A stretch of DNA of 64,000 nt from JAAYTY01 sp964569245 (lineage in GTDB: Bacteria; Fermentibacterota; Fermentibacteria; Fermentibacterales; Fermentibacteraceae): assembly GCA_964569245.1 (NCBI GenBank), contig CAZMTK010000001.1, forward strand, positions 372,001 through 436,000, given 5' to 3'. The translations under genes and the position numbers were made by a program. The notes beneath the pieces are model-generated. The model was not told where the DNA came from and ran no database searches. It was given only the letters and a program-made list of their open reading frames with translations. Positions within the stretch are counted from its first letter, which is position 1. Each line of letters opens with the position of its first letter. Of the stretch, positions 59,909 to 64,000 are shown one piece after another.

Positions 59909-61066
59909 ATGCTGTACAGGAAGCTCGGCAGGAACGGTCCGAGAGTCTCCGCTCTCGGCTTCGGGTGCATGAGGTTCCTCACAAGGAAGGGCCGTCCCAC
60001 ATGGGGCGCGAACTTCGACACGGAAGCAGCCCTTCGGCTTCTCCACGAAGCGCGCGAACTGGGGGTCAACTACTTCGACACGGCCTACAACTACATGGGG
60101 AACCGGAGCGAGAACCTGCTGGGCAGGTTCCTGCGAGAGGTTCCCGAGGGCTCTGTCCTCGTCGCGACGAAGTACCCGGTGTGGAAGGCTGGAAGCAGAA
60201 GCGACTTCATGCGCCTGTTCAACGTCCAGATGAAGAGGCTCGGTGCCGACAGGGTCGACGCATATCTCCTGCACTCCCTGAACGCGAAGCTCTTCGAAAA
60301 GGTGCGGGCGATGGGGATCCTGGACTTCCTGGAACGCCTCAGGAAGGAGGGCAGGATAGGACTCGCAGGGTTCTCCTTCCACGATGCCCAGGAGGCCTTC
60401 TGCCCCATTGCCGACTCGTACGACTGGGACTTCTGCCAGATCCAGTACAACATCGTCGACGTCACGGCTCAGGCTGCCGGAAGGAGCCTTGAGCAGGCAG
60501 CCATCAGGGGGCTCGGAGTGATAGTAATGGAGCCTCTCAGGGGCGGCGACCTCGTCGAGAACCATGCCCCCGAGGTGGCCGGCGCATGGGACAGGGCCGA
60601 CGGAAGGCGCTCCACAGCCGACTTGTGCCTTTCGTGGATATGGAACAGCCCCGAGGTCTCGATCGTCCTCAGCGGCATGAACTCGACCAGCCAGCTCAGG
60701 GAGAACGCCCGCATAGCATCCCGGGCCCGGCCGGGTTCGATGGCGCGGGACGAGCTGGAGGTCGTCGAAGGCGTCCAGAAGGTCTATGAGAGACTCTCGA
60801 CCACCGGGTGCACCAGGTGCGGCTACTGCATGCCGTGTCCCTTCGGAGTGGCCATACCGGGCTGCCTCCATGCACTCGACGAAGCTTGCATGTTCCCCGG
60901 CTCGCAGGTTCCGGGATTGACATACCGCCAGTGGCTGAAGCCAGAGCAGAGGGCGGACCGCTGCACGGGATGCGGCAGGTGCGAGGAGCGATGCCCGCAG
61001 GGCGTAATGATCCGCGACAAGCTCAGGGAGACGGTCGTGCGCTTCGGAGGCCCCTCGGACCGATGA
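59909..61066 (+). CDS. Aldo-keto reductase with C-terminal two-cluster ferredoxin domain
   Basis: A 385-residue protein. The first 280 residues form an AKR barrel with 'FDTAYNYMG' (Tyr and Asp), 'ATKYPVW' (Lys) and 'YLLHSLN' (His). The last 100 hold two 4Fe-4S motifs, 'CTRCGYCMPCPFGVAIPGC' and 'CTGCGRCEERCPQGV'. This AKR-ferredoxin fusion is common in anaerobes. Substrate not known; it probably uses ferredoxin or NAD(P)H electrons. Confidence 0.9.
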   Translation: MLYRKLGRNGPRVSALGFGCMRFLTRKGRPTWGANFDTEAALRLLHEARELGVNYFDTAYNYMGNRSENLLGRFLREVPEGSVLVATKYPVWKAGSRSDFMRLFNVQMKRLGADRVDAYLLHSLNAKLFEKVRAMGILDFLERLRKEGRIGLAGFSFHDAQEAFCPIADSYDWDFCQIQYNIVDVTAQAAGRSLEQAAIRGLGVIVMEPLRGGDLVENHAPEVAGAWDRADGRRSTADLCLSWIWNSPEVSIVLSGMNSTSQLRENARIASRARPGSMARDELEVVEGVQKVYERLSTTGCTRCGYCMPCPFGVAIPGCLHALDEACMFPGSQVPGLTYRQWLKPEQRADRCTGCGRCEERCPQGVMIRDKLRETVVRFGGPSDR

Positions 61067-61077
61067 CGGAGCCGGAG

Positions 61078-61108
61078 GGAACCGGCGCCCCCGGCAGGCG
61101 CCGGTTCC
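61078..61108 (+). terminator. Bidirectional terminator after the aldo-keto reductase
   Basis: A perfect 12-bp stem (GGAACCGGCGCC/GGCGCCGGTTCC) with a 7-base loop, between convergent genes. Confidence 0.75.
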
Positions 61109-61117
61109 GAATCCCCG

Positions 61118-61918
61118 TCAGAAGCCGCTGAAGATCCGCAGGCCCTCGATGGGCTGGAACCAGTAGTCGAATGTGATCCCATAGACGAGGCTGTCGGGTC
61201 CAATCGAGTCAACCGCCAGGGTGTCCACGCTCATCTTGACGAAGTTTCCGCTCTCTACGAGAAGGAAGAGCCTGTCGCCCTCGATCAGGTGTATCATGTC
61301 CACATAGCCCGATTCCGGGGCGATTCTCGGGTCGTTGCCCTTGGCCATCACGGTCGCACTGCCGTCGCCCCAGGGAGGGATCGCGCCGGAATAGAGACCC
61401 ACTGGGCTCTGCGCCCATCCGCCGTCGTAGCAGTATGCGTCCTGGACGAAGGAGGAGTCCGAAGCCCTGCCCAGAAGCCCCGCAGTCTCTCCGAAGATTA
61501 TCGCATCCAGGCTGTCCTGGGGAGCGTGGTTAGACCAGATCGTGAAAGAGCCGCAGTAGTTCGGGTGCGTATTCACGTACTCCGCGTAGGATTCGGAGGT
61601 GTTCGTGCCCTTGAAGGCCAGCACCGTGTAGTAGCCGGACCCGGTGTTCTCCCTGAGAGACACATCGTCGACGAAGAAAGTGTCCTCGATGTTCACAAGC
61701 TCGTCCCAGTACCCGGTCAGCTCGGAGAAGTACAGCCTGTAGCCGTCCACGTCGGGAACCGAGTTCCAGCTCAGGAATACGCTCGTGCCCTCGCACAGAG
61801 AATCCACGACTGTGAGCCCCGTCACCTGGGGAAGGGTTCCGGTAGGTGACGAAGGGCTGCCGCAACCGGCGGCCAGCACAAGAAGAATGATTGCGGAGAG
61901 CGTGACACCAATTCGCAT
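61118..61918 (-). CDS. FN3-domain lipoprotein
   Basis: A 266-residue lipoprotein (lipobox 'LAAGC'). A fibronectin type III domain is seen as 'PQVTGLTVVDSL', 'VFLSWNSVPDVDGYRLYFSE' and 'SGYYTVLAFKGTNTSESYAE'. The rest is beta-rich and unrecognised. The ATG at 61918 has GGAGG 5 bases upstream. Likely surface exposed. Confidence 0.8.
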   Translation of the reverse strand: MRIGVTLSAIILLVLAAGCGSPSSPTGTLPQVTGLTVVDSLCEGTSVFLSWNSVPDVDGYRLYFSELTGYWDELVNIEDTFFVDDVSLRENTGSGYYTVLAFKGTNTSESYAEYVNTHPNYCGSFTIWSNHAPQDSLDAIIFGETAGLLGRASDSSFVQDAYCYDGGWAQSPVGLYSGAIPPWGDGSATVMAKGNDPRIAPESGYVDMIHLIEGDRLFLLVESGNFVKMSVDTLAVDSIGPDSLVYGITFDYWFQPIEGLRIFSGF

Positions 61919-62097
61919 TTTCCCCTCCTGCTTGCGCTTACTTTCGCTGTTCCAGCCCGGCTCTCGATATGCGGCATGGATGACACCCATATTCGATAAC
62001 CGCTTCTGCATGAGGGGGTCAACCCGCGGGACGGGCTGGTCAGACTTGAATGCAGGCGCCGGTTGGGGTATAGTGGAGAATAGACTGGAGGGGTTGC

Positions 62098-63396
62098 TTG
62101 GCCGGCGGATTCGTACTAGTGAAGCGTGCTCCCTGGATCTTCACAGGACTCGCTCTGACCGCTCTCGGGCTTGGCCTGGACAGTCTCGGCCTGGGAGGAT
62201 CGCCCGGGATCGGCGTCACGCAGATGGAGTGCCTGGCGCTCGGCATCCTTGTCACCATCGTCTCGGCAATGCCCTTCCCACCCTCGTATACCTTCGTCTG
62301 GGCGGCGCGTGCGCTGCTGATACTCGTTACGCTGGCCGTTTCCGTCGAGCTGGCCTCGATGGCCGTCCTGCGATTCGGCGGCGGATCCGCCAGGACAGTC
62401 GTGGGCGGGGAGGCCGCTGCTTTCGTCCCTGACCCCGAATTCGATTTCGCGCCTTTCGTGACATGGCGGACGAGGCCCGGCTTCTCAGACGGCATGGCGT
62501 CTGTTGACTGCATGGGCATCCGCAACACTTCAGCCCCCGAGACCGACAGCGAAGACGCTTTCCTGATAGTACTCCTCGGCGGCTCCTCGGTCTGGGGATG
62601 GGGGGTGCCTGACAGCGGCACGGTCGCCTCTCACCTGCAGGAAGACCTGGATGCCCTTCTGGCCGGGCCGGTGCGCGTCGTGAACCTGGCGCAGCCAGGC
62701 TGGACCGTTACGCAGCAGGTCATCGGCCTCATGCTGGAGATTCGAGCAGGATCGAGGCCCGACCTTGTGATCCTGAGCGTCGGCCTTCACGATGCCGCTG
62801 CCGCTGCGGCAGGCTCCCGTGAAGATCCCCGTTGGCTCGACAGGGCTGCAACCGCCTGGAACGGCCGTGCCGGAGATGCCCGAGCGAGTGCTCGCGCTGT
62901 TCTGGAGGCGTCATCGGCGTTCGCGCTCTTCGCCCCGCTGCTGGGTCTCGCCGGAACAGACCAGCCGTTTGAAGGCGCCGCCTCGGCTATCCTGCCCCTG
63001 CCCTCCGGTGAGCCCGACTCCGCTGCCGGGAGAATGGCTGCCGACGTCGTGGGCGCGGTCAAGGTGGCACGATCGATCGCGGGGTCCTGCGACGCGAGAT
63101 GCGCGCTCGTCCTTTGCCCCTGCTGGCCTGTCAGCAGCAGGCGCCCATCGCCCGAGGAGCGCGACCTCCTTCTCCCGGCCATGGATTCCACCGCTGGAGC
63201 GGTCTTCGTGAGAGAAGCCTGGCAGGCTTTGCGGGACGAAGCCGGCAGCAGCTCATGGTTCCTGGATCTCTCGAGTTCGCTGGACAGCGTTCCAGGGCAC
63301 CTCTACTACGGCCCCGACTGCCTCACGTCACTCGGAAACGACGTTCTGGCCTCTGCGATGGTTGACCAGATTGCCTCGAAAGGGCTCCTGTGGTGA
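62098..63396 (+). CDS. Membrane protein with SGNH-like domain, paralog 1
   Basis: A 432-residue protein. Three or four N-terminal helices (about 10-90) are followed by a large extracytoplasmic domain with 'VLLGGSSVWGWGVPD' and 'LVILSVGLHDAA', patterns of SGNH/GDSL hydrolases (Ser in GGSS, Asn-like block). Such proteins often acetylate or deacetylate polysaccharides. The start is TTG 62098, 6 bases after GGAGG. A similar gene follows with a GTGA overlap. Confidence 0.7.
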   Translation: MAGGFVLVKRAPWIFTGLALTALGLGLDSLGLGGSPGIGVTQMECLALGILVTIVSAMPFPPSYTFVWAARALLILVTLAVSVELASMAVLRFGGGSARTVVGGEAAAFVPDPEFDFAPFVTWRTRPGFSDGMASVDCMGIRNTSAPETDSEDAFLIVLLGGSSVWGWGVPDSGTVASHLQEDLDALLAGPVRVVNLAQPGWTVTQQVIGLMLEIRAGSRPDLVILSVGLHDAAAAAAGSREDPRWLDRAATAWNGRAGDARASARAVLEASSAFALFAPLLGLAGTDQPFEGAASAILPLPSGEPDSAAGRMAADVVGAVKVARSIAGSCDARCALVLCPCWPVSSRRPSPEERDLLLPAMDSTAGAVFVREAWQALRDEAGSSSWFLDLSSSLDSVPGHLYYGPDCLTSLGNDVLASAMVDQIASKGLLW

Positions 63397-64000
63397 CATC
63401 GAGAAGGACAGGCAGGGAGGCAAAGCCGCGCCGCGGCCGCAGGCGGGCAATGCCCGGATGGCTGGCAGTCGTCGCAGCCTTTCTGGCGGGCCTGGTCGGC
63501 GCCGCTCTCCTGGCCGCGTCCATCGCTGCGGACAGCACCAGCCTGGGAGGATCGCCAGGATTCGGCAGGGGGCAGATGCTCTCGGCCGCCCTCGGAGCCC
63601 TGCTCCTGATCCTCGCGCTCGCGCGAAGAAAGGCCTGGGTGATCTTCGGCGCCTTCTCCGTCATCCTTCTGGGTTTCCTCGTGATCGCTGCCGGCCTGGA
63701 CGTGCTTGCAGCGGCATTCCTGTTCGCAGGCCCCGACCTGGGCTCGAGAGACGCGGGAGGGCCCATGGACCTCGCTGCAGGCGAGCCCTGTTCGTTCAAC
63801 CCCTTCACTTCATGGGAGTGCAGTCCGCACGACACTGCAGGAACGGCGGTGCGCGGCGCCCCTCTGGTCGTGATACTCGGAGGCTCGGAGGCTGCGATCA
63901 CCACGATGGGGCGGGAATTCGGAATCGCAGCCCTTCTGGATTCCCAGCTCGTCCGCAGAGGCTATGCGGTGCTCGATCTGTCCGAGCCCTACTACAACAG
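63393..64000 (+). CDS. Membrane protein with SGNH-like domain, paralog 2 (partial)
   Basis: Only the first 202 codons are in the window. The frame starts at GTG 63393 (GTGA overlap). It has the same plan as its neighbour: helices around 'DSTSLGGSPGFGRGQ' (paralog 1 has 'DSLGLGGSPGIGVTQ'), then an 'LVVILGGSEAAI' segment where the SGNH loop begins. The extracytoplasmic domain is cut by the window edge. Confidence 0.7.
   Translation, partial: MTSRRTGREAKPRRGRRRAMPGWLAVVAAFLAGLVGAALLAASIAADSTSLGGSPGFGRGQMLSAALGALLLILALARRKAWVIFGAFSVILLGFLVIAAGLDVLAAAFLFAGPDLGSRDAGGPMDLAAGEPCSFNPFTSWECSPHDTAGTAVRGAPLVVILGGSEAAITTMGREFGIAALLDSQLVRRGYAVLDLSEPYYN

Overview
The window is a gene-dense, GC-rich, protein-coding stretch of a Gram-negative bacterial chromosome. 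It contains no rRNA, tRNA, CRISPR array or intact insertion sequence that I can see. Several secreted proteins end in FlgD-Ig-like or 'FSPDGDGFDD'-type C-terminal domains. There are also many lipoproteins, lamin-tail domains, a SIMPL protein, DUF6485 and DUF4230 proteins, and an SDR-type threonine dehydrogenase. Together these suggest an uncultured FCB-group lineage (Fermentibacterota, Eisenbacteria or Krumholzibacteriota-like). That placement is inference, since no marker gene here settles it. GTG and TTG starts are common, and neighbouring genes often overlap as ATGA, GTGA or TTGA, so translational coupling is widespread.

Layout. 0-13 kb (minus strand): envelope glycosyltransferases, a flavin reductase/1-Cys peroxiredoxin/hybrid histidine kinase set, mutS, a family 9 glycosyltransferase and an MsbA-like exporter. 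13-20 kb (minus): a lamin-tail secreted protein, SIMPL lipoprotein, threonine dehydrogenase, HEAT-cyclophilin and DUF2007 protein. 20-23.4 kb: a TPP riboswitch with thiC (plus), facing a GH114-like lipoprotein and a radical SAM gene broken by two frameshifts, one at a (TG)7 repeat. 23.6-32 kb: EamA and MFS transporters, a GAF/HD-GYP phosphodiesterase, then a plus-strand run of CHASE2 cyclase, SH3, M48 peptidase, glutaminyl cyclase and VOC genes. 32-44.6 kb (minus): a hydrolase, then carbohydrate genes: an alpha-L-rhamnosidase-like GH106 enzyme, rhaB, rhaA, a GGDEF-ATPase-TPR regulator, galK and a UDP-sugar pyrophosphorylase. 44.8-50.6 kb (minus): secreted and cell-surface proteins. 50.8-56 kb: an RRM protein with a long structured leader, an M29 aminopeptidase, rubrerythrin, a Met-rich small protein and a REP-like inverted repeat pair. 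56-64 kb: PAS, RluA, a radical SAM/SPASM protein with tandem CxxC membrane paralogs, a ferredoxin-type aldo-keto reductase and tandem SGNH-like membrane proteins.

The most unusual signal is three genes (44793-45416 and 49996-50607 on the minus strand, 51410-51709 on the plus strand) whose reading frames run through a single in-frame TGA. The first two are paralogs with the TGA at the same place, just after the signal peptide and a Cys (CGN-TGA and CG-TGA), four codons before a shared LRYQ motif. The third has a perfect 8-bp hairpin 13 nt after the TGA. UGA is a normal stop in the rest of the window, so site-specific recoding, possibly selenocysteine, is the leading hypothesis. The sequence alone does not prove it.
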